Shown: positions 27,721 through 38,014, counted from the first letter of the stretch. The stretch: 64,000 nt of DNA from Saccharicrinis sp. (GCA_024635555.1 JAGXIO010000186.1:1-64000), one strand, 5' to 3'. Numbers and translations: made by a program. Notes: generated by a model from the letters alone, not told the origin.

Positions 27721-29847
27721 ATGCTAAAATCACTTTTTAAACTCACGATATTATTCATGTTCTTTTGTGCCTTTTTACAAAAAAATATTGCGCAAAATGC
27801 ATATCCAACGATAACTAAATCACTCGAAAATAGTAAATTTATTGGGAGTCAGAAACTCTATTATGGTGCTGCTTACTATCCCGAAGTCTGGTCTGAATCT
27901 GATATTGACAAAGACATAATAAGAATGAAAGAGTTGAAAATGAATGTAATGCGAATTGCAGAATTTTCATGGAGCAAAATGGAACCTACTGAAGGCAAAT
28001 ACGATTTCTTATGGCTTAGACACATTATTGAAAAACTTCATGCTAATGGGATAGATGTAATATTGTGCACCCCTACTGCTACTCCGCCTGTATGGTTGAG
28101 CCAAAAGCATCCGGAAATTTACTTGGTGAATGAACTAGGTATTAGGCTTACACAAGGTGCCCGACGAAATTGTAGTTATACAAGCAAAGTTTATAGAAAG
28201 TATTGTGAGAAGATTTGTTTGCAAATGGCAAAAGAATTTGGCAATTGCCCAGGAGTGATCGGTTGGCAAACTGATAATGAATTTTCACTTTTTTACGATT
28301 ATAGTAAAGAAACTAAGGAAATTTGGCTGAAATGGTTGAAAAAAAAATATCAAACAATAGAAAATTTGAATCAACTATGGTGTACTGACCTGTGGAGTCA
28401 AACATATCAGAGCTTTGATCAAATTCTAATGCCAACCTCCTTGGTTTGGAATCATCCTTCTTTACAATTTGCTTGGACAAATTTTACAAATGACATGATT
28501 GTAGAATTTCAGGATGTCCAAATTGCTGCTATTCGTAAATATAGTAATTTGCCTATAACGCATGATGGAATGCCTGGCCAGAGTGTTGATTATGAAAAAC
28601 TTTTTAAAAACCTTGATTTTGCAGCAGTTAATAATTACCATAGTTTCGAAGCTTATGATTTGATCCAGAGCAATTATGATAGAATGAGAGGTTTTCACAA
28701 GGGCTTTCATTGGCTTTTTGAGACAGCTCCAAATTACTCTGGTGGAGGTAAAACATGGTATTTACATCAAATTCCGGGGAGTATGAAAGCAGCACTTTGG
28801 ATGAATTATGGCTCTGGAGCACAGGGTTCTATGTTTTGGCTTTGGCGTCAACATCGCGCTGGACAGGAAATGGTACATGGCTCAATATTATCAGCTTGGG
28901 GAGCCGAAGTTTCAAATTATCAAGAAATTAAGGAAATGGGTGTTGAATTAGAAAAAGCATCCCCGTTTTTAATGAATAATCCTGTTGCAAAAGCAGAAGC
29001 AGCTATTATTTATAGTCATAAGTCGCAAAACGGATTCAAGATTGAGGAATATGCAAATGGATTGAATTATTATCAGGACTGGTCGTATAGATTCTATCGA
29101 ACAATGGCTGATGCGTATATTTTTAGAGATGTAATTTATCCTTCCGCTGATATTACTTCTTATAAATTATTGTTCATTCCATTGCTTCCAATAATTGATG
29201 AACAATTGCAGGCAAAATTGAAAAAGTGGGTAGAACAAGGTGGGACACTGATACTAGGTCCAATGACAGGCTATCGGAACGAAGAATGGGGTCAGCATGT
29301 AAATCATTTTACAGGAAATGTTGAAGATTGGACAGGTATTTATACTCAGTCGTTGATTCCAATTGGCACCTCCCGCAGAGCACAGGAAATACCCTTTATG
29401 CTTGATTTTAAATCAGATTTCTCAATCCCACCTTCGGAATCATCACTTTGGAGTTTGGCTTTACAAAGTCCAAAAGGAAAAATAATTGCGAATTACATTG
29501 GTGGATCACACAACAAAAGGGCAGCCATTATCGAACACGAAGTTGGAAAAGGAACTGTAGTTATTTTGGGAACCGACCCTGGAAAAATGGCGCTAAAAAA
29601 ATTATTGTTGCATTACGCCAAAAAGGCTGATATATCTCCATTGGCAAGTGGCGATGAGTCGGTGGTGGTAGTTCCACGTAAAGGAGAAGAAAATGGCTGG
29701 GTAATTGTAAATCTATCAAAACGACCTCGAAAAATAACGCTAAATTCATTAACTTCTCAATTCATCAATATTCTAAAGGATTCAACAGTTACATCAAAAG
29801 AGTTTGACTTAAAACCTTTTGAAGTGCAAATCCTAAAAGAAAATTAG
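27721..29847 (+). CDS. Secreted GH42 beta-galactosidase
   Basis: A 708 residue protein with a hydrophobic export signal (1-25). The catalytic TIM barrel starts at 'YYGAAYYPEVWSE'. The general acid/base is E187 in 'WQTDNEF' and the nucleophile is E334 in 'WLFETAPN'. Other family signatures are 'MRIAEFSWSKMEP', 'CTPTATPPVWL' and 'MNYGSGAQGSMFWLWRQHRAG'. The trimerisation (glutamine-amidotransferase-like) domain ('KLLFIPLLPIIDEQL', 'WVEQGGTLILGPMTGYRN') and a small C-terminal beta domain follow. The length is normal for GH42. It would remove terminal beta-galactose from galactan-type oligosaccharides. It lacks a T9SS tail. It is probably co-transcribed with the GH38 gene. Confidence 0.92.
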   Translation: MLKSLFKLTILFMFFCAFLQKNIAQNAYPTITKSLENSKFIGSQKLYYGAAYYPEVWSESDIDKDIIRMKELKMNVMRIAEFSWSKMEPTEGKYDFLWLRHIIEKLHANGIDVILCTPTATPPVWLSQKHPEIYLVNELGIRLTQGARRNCSYTSKVYRKYCEKICLQMAKEFGNCPGVIGWQTDNEFSLFYDYSKETKEIWLKWLKKKYQTIENLNQLWCTDLWSQTYQSFDQILMPTSLVWNHPSLQFAWTNFTNDMIVEFQDVQIAAIRKYSNLPITHDGMPGQSVDYEKLFKNLDFAAVNNYHSFEAYDLIQSNYDRMRGFHKGFHWLFETAPNYSGGGKTWYLHQIPGSMKAALWMNYGSGAQGSMFWLWRQHRAGQEMVHGSILSAWGAEVSNYQEIKEMGVELEKASPFLMNNPVAKAEAAIIYSHKSQNGFKIEEYANGLNYYQDWSYRFYRTMADAYIFRDVIYPSADITSYKLLFIPLLPIIDEQLQAKLKKWVEQGGTLILGPMTGYRNEEWGQHVNHFTGNVEDWTGIYTQSLIPIGTSRRAQEIPFMLDFKSDFSIPPSESSLWSLALQSPKGKIIANYIGGSHNKRAAIIEHEVGKGTVVILGTDPGKMALKKLLLHYAKKADISPLASGDESVVVVPRKGEENGWVIVNLSKRPRKITLNSLTSQFINILKDSTVTSKEFDLKPFEVQILKEN

Positions 29848-29934
29848 AGGCTTAAAATATTCACATAAGCCCAACAATTGGGGAAATGAGGCTTTGCCAC
29901 CATCTTTATCAAAAAATCAATAAAAAGTAAATTA

Positions 29935-30411
29935 ATGAAGAATATACTATTTGTCATACTAATGAATGTATGTGTGCTGAATAGTTTTGCAACTGAAATT
30001 TCTGTAAATTCAATACCAAGTAATAGGTGGTCAGGTAATCATCGAAAAAGGACAAACACGCGAGGAAATAGATGCGCTTTTTGAAACGTTGCATGATTGC
30101 AATATGGCCATTTCCCGGATTCGTATGTTTGAATCGTATATGCACGATGGCAAAGGAAATTGGGATTTCTCCACTTTCGACCATGCATTTAAGGCTGCCG
30201 AACGAAACAATGTCAAGATAATTGCAACCTTATTTCCGCACACCGAATTTACCGATATTGGCGGTTTTAAATTCCCTCGCACTAACAAGCATTTAACCTC
30301 TGTAGCCGCTTATATCAAAGCAGACACAATGCATTTTAAAGCTTTTCCAGCTTTGTATGGTTGGGTGTTGATGAATGAAATTGGCATTGTCAAAGCGCCT
30401 AGTGGGCGTAT
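29935..30411 (+). pseudogene. Truncated GH42-like gene, N-terminal remnant with frameshift
   Basis: ATG 29935 opens a signal-peptide-like start (MKNILFVILMNVCVLNSFA). The frame then shifts near 30010-30020 into one reading 'IIEKGQTREEIDALF', 'MAISRIRMFESYMHDGKGNW' and 'IIATLFPHTEF...GGFKFP'. This matches in order the first ~150 residues of the 60101-62137 protein ('YIEPGQTPQEIEHYF', 'MQVCRIRMDESHMRDNQGDF', 'FATLFPTNV', 'GGFKFPESEAH'). Similarity ends just after 'GWVLMNEIG', at the position of the acid/base Glu, where the sequence switches to unrelated DNA at about 30400. The gene is dead: it lacks three quarters of its length. Confidence 0.85.
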
Positions 30412-30561
30412 ATGGATTTTATGTATAATCAGGTTGAAGAGTTACTGACCCGCTATGGGGATGTGGTGGAGTTATGGGCAGATAAATCCAGAACGATATC
30501 GGAGATACTGAAAATTGTTAAAATGAGCAGGGCTGCTTTTTATAGGTATTATGGCCTATAA
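30412..30561 (+). pseudogene. Chimeric fragment: GH29 fucosidase piece joined to a recombinase-like HTH
   Basis: An open frame of 49 codons. The first half (MDFMYNQVEELLTRYGDVV, ELWAD) matches the pattern of GH29 alpha-L-fucosidases around 'Q..ELL..YGDI..LW.D'. The second half ('KSRTISEILKIVKMSRAAFY' then RYYG) has the form of the C-terminal HTH of serine resolvases/invertases ('G.S..EIA..L.ISR.TVYR'). I read it as two gene fossils joined at about 30485, not a functional protein, although the frame is intact. Confidence 0.6.
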
Positions 30562-30770
30562 TGCTACAAATGGAGAAAAAATCTGGGAGAAAGCTAATAT
30601 TTATGCCGGAGGTTCATATGGCGCAGTTATTTATAATGATATGATAGTAGACTGCGCAACCAGCGGGGTAACTTTTAGAAAAATGACCGATATTTGATGG
30701 TTGCGCTACTACTTCTTGTTCAGCTACTGTAGAAATGGTATTTGTTACGAATTCACCATCCTCATTTTAA
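30551..30770 (+). pseudogene. PQQ-propeller gene remnant
   Basis: A 48 codon frame (MAYNATNGEKIWEKAN..., 'AVIYNDMIVDCATSGVTFRK') ending at 30697 continues after a frameshift as 'DGCATTSCSATVEMVFVTN' to TAA 30768-30770. It resembles the propeller of the 2361-6005 protein ('ALNATNGDKLWENTEF', then 'RSACGGASTPAYGGLYF'). So it is a fossil of a third member of that family. From 30771 to 31000 nothing more is seen except an intergenic motif of the form 'CGCGGATGAACGCTGATTTC' at about 30785. Confidence 0.65.
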
Positions 30771-31000
30771 AACAAATTAATGAAACGCGGATGAACGCTG
30801 ATTTCCGCTGATAAAATGTAAACACCGATTATTAAACGGATTGTATACCCAATAAATTGGGGTTGATTTTAATATCGAAGTCTTTATCCCCCCTCAAAGG
30901 CGAGATTTAATCTTTTTTAGTCCGATAAATCAGGGTATAGCAACGTGCTATTATCAATAACAACCTAACTTATATAAACTCTAATATTTATATGATTTAT

Positions 31001-33229
31001 TTATTTATTTAGATAAAATCGTTTTTCAAGAGTGCCCACAGCTATTTTAAAAAATCCATTTTCAAGTATTTGACAGCCGTTTTTATCAGGATAACTCAAA
31101 TGTTCATTGATTTTGATAGTAAATTTTACTTTTTTCTCTTCCCCTTGTTTTAATTCTATTTTTTCAAAATATTTCAAAAGTTTTACAGGACGTGATATTG
31201 TTCCTGTTTCATCCGAAACATACCACAATACGGCTTCTTTGCCAAATCGTTTTCCTTTGTTTCTAACTGTTACAGTTGCCGTAATTTCTTGATTTTCTTC
31301 TGTTAAAAGCGTGTCGCTTAATTCCAATTTATCATATTCAAATGTTGTATAACTTAACCCATGACCAAATGGAAATAAATTCTTTCGTATAGGATTGTTT
31401 TTCCAATAAATATTATATTCAGATGGTTTATTGTAATAAGGAGACACATGGCCAACCGATAATGGATAAGTAAAAGCCAATTTGGCTGATGGGTTTACAC
31501 TTCCCGAAAGTATATTAACGATGGCATCAGCCCCCATTATTCCGGGGTATCCTGCAAAAAGAATTGAATTAATTTGATCAGCTTGTTCAGTAAATACTCT
31601 TGGTCTACCTTCGAGCAATATTACAACAACAGGTTTTCCTGTTTTAATTGCTACATCCATCAAATTTAGTTGTATTTTATCCAATGTTAAATCATTAATA
31701 TTGCCCATAAATTCGCTATAAGGCTTTTCGCCAATTGCTAATACAATTATATCAGAGTTTTGGGCAGCATTAAGAAATTGCTTTTTATCTTTCTCACAGC
31801 TTATACCTTCCAACTCAACATATTTCACATTTTTAGCACCGAATTTATTTTGAATCGACTCATACAAGGTATTCATACTATGAGGTTGTAATTGTTCAGG
31901 TGCGCCAAGCCAATCAAAAGACCAAGGACCATTGAGCATCCCTTTTGAGTTTGCACCCAAGCCTGAAATCAAGATTTTTTTCCCTTTTGATAAAGGTAAT
32001 ATCCCATCATTCTTAAGTAATACGATTGATTCTTCAGCAACTTCTCTGGCTTCAATCTGATTTTTTGTTTGATTTACATTAGATAGCAATTGTTTTGATG
32101 GATAAGGATTATCGAATAACCCTAATTCAAATTTCAACTTTAAAATGCGGTAAACTGATTCATCAATACGTTTCATCGAAATTCTACCTTCAGCTACTAA
32201 TTCTCTCATATCTCGAATAAAAACATAGGAATTGCAAGCCATATACATGTCAATTCCAGCATCCACCGATCTAAAAGTGCCTTCTTTTTGATTTTCGACT
32301 GTTTTATGCATTAACTCCAAACGTTCAATATCTTTAATATCCGACACCACTAAACCTTTAAAACCTAACCTTTGTCGTAGCAGTGTATCCAACAGAAATT
32401 TTGATCCGTGTACTGCTTCACCATTTAGTTCTCCACTATTTATCATTACAGTTTTCACTCCAGCATCAAAGGCAGCTTTAAAAGGTGGTACAAAAAACTC
32501 CCAAATTACTTGACTAGGAATTTCTGAAGGTGAACGGTCATAACCATATTTTGGATCAGAATAGCCAATAAAATGTTTTGCACAAGCACTCAATTTTACA
32601 GGTAAAATATCCTTACAACCTTCGTAGGCTTTAATATAGGCCTTACCCATCTCGGAACATAAAAACGGATCCTCGCCAAAAGTTTCGTAAAAACGTGGCC
32701 AATAAGGGTTTTTTCCAACATCCAAAACGGGTGCAAAATTCCACGAAAGCCCTATAGGTGCGGTTTCGATAGCACATATATTAGCCATTTTTGCCACAAC
32801 TTGTTGATCGAAACTACAAGCTAAACTTATATTATGAGGAAAAATAGTGCCTTCCGAAATGTAATTTGCACCATGTACGTGGTCAATCCCGATAATTAAT
32901 GGTATTTTCAATCGGGTTTCTTCAACCGCAATTTTCTGAATAGCAGTAATGAATTCAAACCACTTATCATAATTATCGCTCCCGCTCAGAAACGAACCAA
33001 TGTTATGCTTAATTACTGATTCACGAAAATTAGCAACATTTAAATCTAACGATTTTGACCCATCCAGCGTAATTGTGCTGAAACACAGCTGAGTCATCTG
33101 ACCTATCTTTTCATCCAATGTCATTATATGTATCAACGAATCAATTCTATTCAAGTCTTTTGTTGACAATGAAAAAGCATGTGAAAAATTGGTAAATAGG
33201 AATATTATTGCAACAAAAAAATTTTGCAT
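31001..33229 (-). CDS. Secreted GH3 beta-glucosidase/xylosidase-like enzyme
   Basis: A 742 residue protein with a signal peptide (MQNFFVAIIFLFTNFSHAFS). The GH3 N-domain has 'LDEKIGQMTQ', 'DHVHGANYI', 'ETFGEDPFL', the 'AKHFIGY' KHF motif (218-220) and the nucleophile D297 in 'LVVSDIKDI'. The GH3 C-domain has 'SIVLLKNDGILPLSKGKKIL' and 'PSAKLAFTYP', followed by an FnIII-like C-terminal domain ('VTVRNKGKRFGKEAVLWYVS'). The length and order are normal for BglX-type enzymes. It lies 22 bp after the heparinase-like gene on the same strand, so the two are probably an operon. It removes terminal beta-linked glucose or related sugars; the exact specificity cannot be set by eye. Confidence 0.92.
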   Translation of the reverse strand: MQNFFVAIIFLFTNFSHAFSLSTKDLNRIDSLIHIMTLDEKIGQMTQLCFSTITLDGSKSLDLNVANFRESVIKHNIGSFLSGSDNYDKWFEFITAIQKIAVEETRLKIPLIIGIDHVHGANYISEGTIFPHNISLACSFDQQVVAKMANICAIETAPIGLSWNFAPVLDVGKNPYWPRFYETFGEDPFLCSEMGKAYIKAYEGCKDILPVKLSACAKHFIGYSDPKYGYDRSPSEIPSQVIWEFFVPPFKAAFDAGVKTVMINSGELNGEAVHGSKFLLDTLLRQRLGFKGLVVSDIKDIERLELMHKTVENQKEGTFRSVDAGIDMYMACNSYVFIRDMRELVAEGRISMKRIDESVYRILKLKFELGLFDNPYPSKQLLSNVNQTKNQIEAREVAEESIVLLKNDGILPLSKGKKILISGLGANSKGMLNGPWSFDWLGAPEQLQPHSMNTLYESIQNKFGAKNVKYVELEGISCEKDKKQFLNAAQNSDIIVLAIGEKPYSEFMGNINDLTLDKIQLNLMDVAIKTGKPVVVILLEGRPRVFTEQADQINSILFAGYPGIMGADAIVNILSGSVNPSAKLAFTYPLSVGHVSPYYNKPSEYNIYWKNNPIRKNLFPFGHGLSYTTFEYDKLELSDTLLTEENQEITATVTVRNKGKRFGKEAVLWYVSDETGTISRPVKLLKYFEKIELKQGEEKKVKFTIKINEHLSYPDKNGCQILENGFFKIAVGTLEKRFYLNK

Positions 33230-33251
33230 AAAAATGTAATAGAGTTATAAA

Positions 33252-36050
33252 CTATTGGACAATCAGTTTAATATTTGTTTTGTCGTGATTATTTGACAAA
33301 CATAAAATATATATGCCTGTTTTTAATCCTTCTAATTTCAATATATTTAAACCTTCCTGAGCTACCCCTTCTTTAATAATCAAACCTGCTAAATTACTAA
33401 TAGTGTATTTTGTATTGTTCAATGGACAATCTAAGTACAAATCAGTATTTTCTAATGGATTAGGAAAAATCTGGGCATTTGCCAATTCCGAAGAAAAATG
33501 CAACCCGGTTGTTATATGGTTTACTGTTATTCTCTTTTTTGAAGAAGTTACTTTCAAGTTATAATTATCATAAACATCTGCATAAATATCCCACACACCG
33601 TCAACAGGGTTTAACCATTTGCCAACTAAAGGATATCCATCGTTTGTGAAGATTTTTATTGTTTCAAATGGAGAAACAGTATTGACAGCAAAATAATCAA
33701 TTTTGCTGATAAATCCATCCACATCCAATGCATTGACTTTTAAATCAATATAAGCATTGTCGTTGAATTGACTATTTGATGCCGGGCTGCTTAACGAAAC
33801 TGTAGGAGGAATGTTAGGTAAAAAGGAACTGTTCCAAACTGATATCTGCGTTCCTGTTTCAGAAGTAAGACCCTCCGGGTCAGTTATTTTATATTTAACA
33901 TAGTAATTCCCTTGGGTAGTGTACGTATGGGAAACTGAATCCGAGGACGAAACAACGCCATCGCCAAAGTCAATTTGATAGGTTAATTGTTTTCCTTCAG
34001 GATCAAAACTTGTTTTTCCATCAACCACAAAAGTGAATGGTGCCTGACCAGCAGTCCGGGAAACCGACCAATCAATTCGTGGGGCTTTATTAACTGCTAT
34101 TTCATTATATAACACGTCGTTATCTGTCAAAGAAAATGATTTGCCTCCAATTTGAATTTTCGATCCAACTACACCCGAACCGCTAATAGTAGGCACAGGA
34201 TGCGCTACGCCCTGATTAGCAATGGTAAGCGAAACGACATAATCACCATTATCACTCATAAATGTTATGAATTTGTTGTTTGAAGTTTCACCAAAATTAC
34301 TACCACGCTTGCGTACTCCCACATTAAACCGGAAATTTGATGTCGGATAAAGTACTGTTCCCTTCATGGTTTGCCCCGTGGGACTTGTGATGGTGAAAGT
34401 ATTTCCACTGGTAGTAATCACATTTTCTTCGTAGGTACACATTTGCCAGACTTTTCCATTATCGGATAAATCGCCAATAATATAGGTTGCTGCCGATCCG
34501 GTTGAAATGCTATCATAATCGGCAACGAACCAGCGTTTTTGATTGCTTACTCCAACATTATTTAAACTAATAGAGGAAATTACGTGACCATTTCCTTTGC
34601 TTGTAACAAAAGGATTACCAACCAACTTTCCTGAAGTTCCTGAAGTTGTAATCAGATTATCAGGATTGCCGGGATATAAGGTATTCATTGAACAAATGTA
34701 CACATCGTTATCTTTAGATGGCACATCAAGTGACGGAACCTTTACCCCATACCTGCCGCCACCAACTGCCCAGGGCGTGTTTTTGGCAAAGATTCTGAAG
34801 GTCAAAGCATCGGGTGCACTATGGCCTCTGTTACCCCTGAATTTCAAATATATCTGGGCTAAGGCATCTTCATTATTTTCATATTTATTTCGGTAACAAA
34901 AGTACCCATTTCCTGCATAATCGGCATCCAGGTCATTCCATGCTGAAATTTCTTTGGGATTCTTTCCAATAACATCAACAGGGTAATAAAGATACGAATA
35001 CACTATTCCATACCTGGAATTATCATAAGGCTGATCTTTATTCGTTGCAATTAGTTTATCATAGCAAAACTTTGCTCCCTGTTTTAGTGAATCTGGCAAA
35101 AAATAAAAAGCTTGACCAAAAGTGCCTTCACCACTTACACCAGCATTATCATCACCAAAATCGGGATGCAATAGTCCGATGTCTTTATAGTCGAGTGTAC
35201 TCGTTAATGATGAAAATATAGTACAATAGTTATTTATTACACTTGGATATTTCCGAAAATCGATAGTTGGTGAATGCAGTCTAAGTGCAATTATTGCAGG
35301 ACCAACATAATTTCCCATGGGATAATACATATAACCCAAACTCTCAACATTCCAACCTTTACTGTTAAATATGTCGCCCAGATTATCGATGAGGTAGGTA
35401 TTCATTTTATACAATGAATTCTCAAAATTTGTGGTGGAATAAGTTTCGTCACAAGCTAAATAACATAGAAGTGCAGAAGCTCCGCGAGCTCCCTGCCAAT
35501 TGCTTGCTGTATTTTTATTTTGCTCAGCTCCGCCATTGGTAGATATCATATCCGCCATCACCTCTAATTTTTTTGAAACGCTAACGTTAAATGTATCTGG
35601 CCAAACCGAGGAACACATATCATAGGCTAAAGAAATGTAAGTTCCTTGGAAATAAGAGTTTAACCCTTTAACCGAGGAACTTCCCCAATCGGCATATTGT
35701 GTGGTGCTCTTCGACTTCAGTGCTTTCCCGTAAATACTGTTCAGTGTGAGTTGCATGGCTTTTTGAGCATAATGAATGCTGTCGGTCACTGAATAAAGAA
35801 AAGCACCCAAAGCAGCCTGAATCGGTTGATTTCGAACGGAATCAAAATTAGTTGGTATGGGAATTAAATCTAAATCGTATTTGTTGTATTGAATTCGAAC
35901 TTGATTAAGAATATCCACAAAAGGTTGCTGATTAGATTTTAGTTGAAGAGCTGCTTTTTCCGAACTATTAAAAAGTATACGCGGATGTTGTTGCGAAAAA
36001 ACCGAGGTGCAAGCAATTATTAAAACTGCGGTTATCAAATAGTATTTCAT
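33252..36050 (-). CDS. T9SS-secreted alginate-lyase/heparinase-II-like protein with PKD domain
   Basis: ATG 36050 (MKYYLITAVLIIACTSVFSQ) is used; the GTG nine bases upstream is less likely. The mature part starts 'HPRILFNSSEKAALQLK', the usual entry of alpha/alpha-toroid polysaccharide lyases. Helical toroid repeats follow (~25-370; 'NWQGARGASALLCYLACDE', 'WNVESLGYMYYPMGNYVGP'). A heparinase II/III-type beta-sandwich ('FRGNRGHSAPDALTFRIFAK', ~400-640), a PKD domain ('YQIDFGDGVVSSSDSVSHTY'), an Ig-like domain ('PTVSLSSPASNSQFND') and a T9SS tail ('AQIFPNPLENTDLYL'...'GIYILCLSNN') come after it. A uronic-acid polysaccharide lyase is a reasonable inference. The family and substrate are not certain. 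Confidence 0.85.
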   Translation of the reverse strand: MKYYLITAVLIIACTSVFSQQHPRILFNSSEKAALQLKSNQQPFVDILNQVRIQYNKYDLDLIPIPTNFDSVRNQPIQAALGAFLYSVTDSIHYAQKAMQLTLNSIYGKALKSKSTTQYADWGSSSVKGLNSYFQGTYISLAYDMCSSVWPDTFNVSVSKKLEVMADMISTNGGAEQNKNTASNWQGARGASALLCYLACDETYSTTNFENSLYKMNTYLIDNLGDIFNSKGWNVESLGYMYYPMGNYVGPAIIALRLHSPTIDFRKYPSVINNYCTIFSSLTSTLDYKDIGLLHPDFGDDNAGVSGEGTFGQAFYFLPDSLKQGAKFCYDKLIATNKDQPYDNSRYGIVYSYLYYPVDVIGKNPKEISAWNDLDADYAGNGYFCYRNKYENNEDALAQIYLKFRGNRGHSAPDALTFRIFAKNTPWAVGGGRYGVKVPSLDVPSKDNDVYICSMNTLYPGNPDNLITTSGTSGKLVGNPFVTSKGNGHVISSISLNNVGVSNQKRWFVADYDSISTGSAATYIIGDLSDNGKVWQMCTYEENVITTSGNTFTITSPTGQTMKGTVLYPTSNFRFNVGVRKRGSNFGETSNNKFITFMSDNGDYVVSLTIANQGVAHPVPTISGSGVVGSKIQIGGKSFSLTDNDVLYNEIAVNKAPRIDWSVSRTAGQAPFTFVVDGKTSFDPEGKQLTYQIDFGDGVVSSSDSVSHTYTTQGNYYVKYKITDPEGLTSETGTQISVWNSSFLPNIPPTVSLSSPASNSQFNDNAYIDLKVNALDVDGFISKIDYFAVNTVSPFETIKIFTNDGYPLVGKWLNPVDGVWDIYADVYDNYNLKVTSSKKRITVNHITTGLHFSSELANAQIFPNPLENTDLYLDCPLNNTKYTISNLAGLIIKEGVAQEGLNILKLEGLKTGIYILCLSNNHDKTNIKLIVQ

Positions 36051-36322
36051 GTTTATCACTTGGTTTTTTAAAATAAATAATTAATGACTGCAAATAGAAA
36101 ATCAATGCCAAATCAAAGGACGTATAGTAACTACAAAAACCCTAAAAGGATACTAAAAGAAATAAACGATTACCTCGACCAAGGAATATCGAATCAGGCA
36201 AAATATGTTAAAAGCATAAATGAATTAAGGTTTTTATGTTCATTTTTCGTCATATTCACTAATTAAAAGTTGTGACATTTTTTGGTATCAACTCATTTAC
36301 AATTTATTTAAATTAATAATTT

Positions 36323-37984
36323 ATGAAAAAACTACTTCTTACCTTTATGACTGTGTGCTTATCAGCCACAATGTTTGCCCAAACAGGCGATTACTTCGTA
36401 GATGCTTCAAGAGATGATGACTCAGGAGATGGAACAAGCTGGGCAACAGCTAAAAAAACAATAAGTGAAGCTGTGACGCTAGCAGGCTCGCCAAGCAGTT
36501 TTAAAAATGTCTTTGTAGCGCAAGGAACGTACACAAGACAATTTTACGGTGCTAACAAAAGACTAAACTTTTACGGTGGATTTCCTGCCGGTGGGGGTGA
36601 TGGCACTTTTGCTGCCAGAGATTGGAAAGTTTACCAGACTATTATTGATAATGATTATCCCAATTACGCAACTACTACTAGTACATCTTTGTCTTTTTCG
36701 AGTTATTCTATGGTTTTTGACGGGTTTATTGTTCAAAATTGTTATGCATATTCTAATGGTAATAAAGGTTCAGGGATTACACTAACAAGTGATGGGACTA
36801 TATCCAATTGTATCATCAGAGGCAACGCATATTTTGATAGTAATGGCAAAGGGGGCAACTCAGCCGTAGTATTAAATGCACTGGCTGCCACTAATCCAAA
36901 ACTTATAAATTGTGAGATATATGGCAATTATACCGTTTCCGTAAACGGTCCCAGAATAAGCCATAGTAATTCTATTCATATATGGGATGGTGGTACAGTT
37001 CAGAATTGTAAAATGTACAATAATTCTAACCTCTTTAATGATCCCAATACTGGAGGAAACGGTGGTAATGGCGCTATATGTATTCGTAATACAGCATCCG
37101 ATGCAGCATTGAAGAATGATGTAAATGTGATAAATAATGTGGTGTTTAATAATTCAGCTAAAAGCTGTAGTGGCATTTATATTAATCTGAATCAAACAAT
37201 TGATTATACAACTAAAAAAATTAATATCGTAAACAATACTTTTGCCAATAATAAAGCTATAACTGGATCAGATGGATTTTTAAGAGTTGATTTGTCAGAT
37301 ATTGCTTTAGATGCAGCCGTAAATACATCTCCGGACAAAATAAATATAAACAATAATATTTTCTGGGGTAATAAAGATGTTGATGTCGCCACAGTCCCAA
37401 CTGCTTCGATAGCAAAAACCACCTTTACTTACAATGCGATTGAAGGCAGTGTCAGTGGATTGGATGCAAGTAACATAAGCCTGTCGGCAACCAATGAAAC
37501 CGATGTGAAGTTTTCCTCGCCTTCTGCTACTACCGGTTGTAGCATTACCAAATCAACTGTATTAGCTCCAACAACAGCAGATGGAAACTCGGCAGCATTA
37601 CAAACCGCTGATTGGAGCATTACGAGTTCTTCGGTTTGTGATGATGCAGGAAGCGCAGCAGCATTAACCGCTACGGGCGTAGAAGTCACTACCGACTTTG
37701 CTGGAAATGAAAGAATCCTTGGTGCCGGTATTGATATTGGTGCTTACGAAGCTTTATTTACTACAGCAGTTGAAACTACAAAAAAGAATGAAATTCAACT
37801 AATTCCAGTTGCAGGCGGTATCAAACTTGATGCAGTTTCTGCCCAAGTATTTAATTTCAGCGGGCAGCTAGTTTGGAAAGGCAATGTCAAGGGACAGTTT
37901 ATTGCACTCCCTGCCGGAAGCTATATCGTTAAAGCTAAAACAGCAGATGATCTACAAATTGTTGGCAAAGTAAGTGTAAAATAA
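36323..37984 (+). CDS. T9SS-secreted right-handed beta-helix protein
   Basis: A 553 residue protein with a signal peptide (MKKLLLTFMTVCLSATMFAQ). The N-terminus 'YFVDASRDDDSGDGTSWATA' and 'AKKTISEAVTLAG' are the standard entry of polysaccharide-lyase-like/choice-of-anchor beta-helix proteins. Asn-ladder coils follow ('GTISNCIIRGNAY', 'GTVQNCKMYNNSN', 'INIVNNTFANNKA', 'ININNNIFWGNKD'). The helix closes with 'GAGIDIGAYEALF', a typical ending. The last ~75 residues are a T9SS-like tail ('IQLIPVAGGIKLDA'...'GSYIVKAKTADD'). Polysaccharide binding or cleavage is inferred from fold only. A terminator hairpin follows at 38015. Confidence 0.85.
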   Translation: MKKLLLTFMTVCLSATMFAQTGDYFVDASRDDDSGDGTSWATAKKTISEAVTLAGSPSSFKNVFVAQGTYTRQFYGANKRLNFYGGFPAGGGDGTFAARDWKVYQTIIDNDYPNYATTTSTSLSFSSYSMVFDGFIVQNCYAYSNGNKGSGITLTSDGTISNCIIRGNAYFDSNGKGGNSAVVLNALAATNPKLINCEIYGNYTVSVNGPRISHSNSIHIWDGGTVQNCKMYNNSNLFNDPNTGGNGGNGAICIRNTASDAALKNDVNVINNVVFNNSAKSCSGIYINLNQTIDYTTKKINIVNNTFANNKAITGSDGFLRVDLSDIALDAAVNTSPDKININNNIFWGNKDVDVATVPTASIAKTTFTYNAIEGSVSGLDASNISLSATNETDVKFSSPSATTGCSITKSTVLAPTTADGNSAALQTADWSITSSSVCDDAGSAAALTATGVEVTTDFAGNERILGAGIDIGAYEALFTTAVETTKKNEIQLIPVAGGIKLDAVSAQVFNFSGQLVWKGNVKGQFIALPAGSYIVKAKTADDLQIVGKVSVK

Positions 37985-38014
37985 ATTCGTGTTGTTTATT
38001 AGTATTGAAAGATA

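Noticed and set aside
30089-30448. A 119 codon plus-strand ORF as an intact small gene
   Set aside because: It is the in-frame part of a truncated GH42-like gene; it starts at an internal TTG and ends in unrelated sequence after 'MNEIG'.
33252-36059. GTG 36059 as start of the heparinase-like gene
   Set aside because: ATG 36050 directly begins a standard signal peptide.
36084-36266. A 60 codon plus-strand ORF between divergent genes
   Set aside because: It has no recognisable domain, lies in the leader of the 36323 gene, and looks like an AT-rich chance frame.
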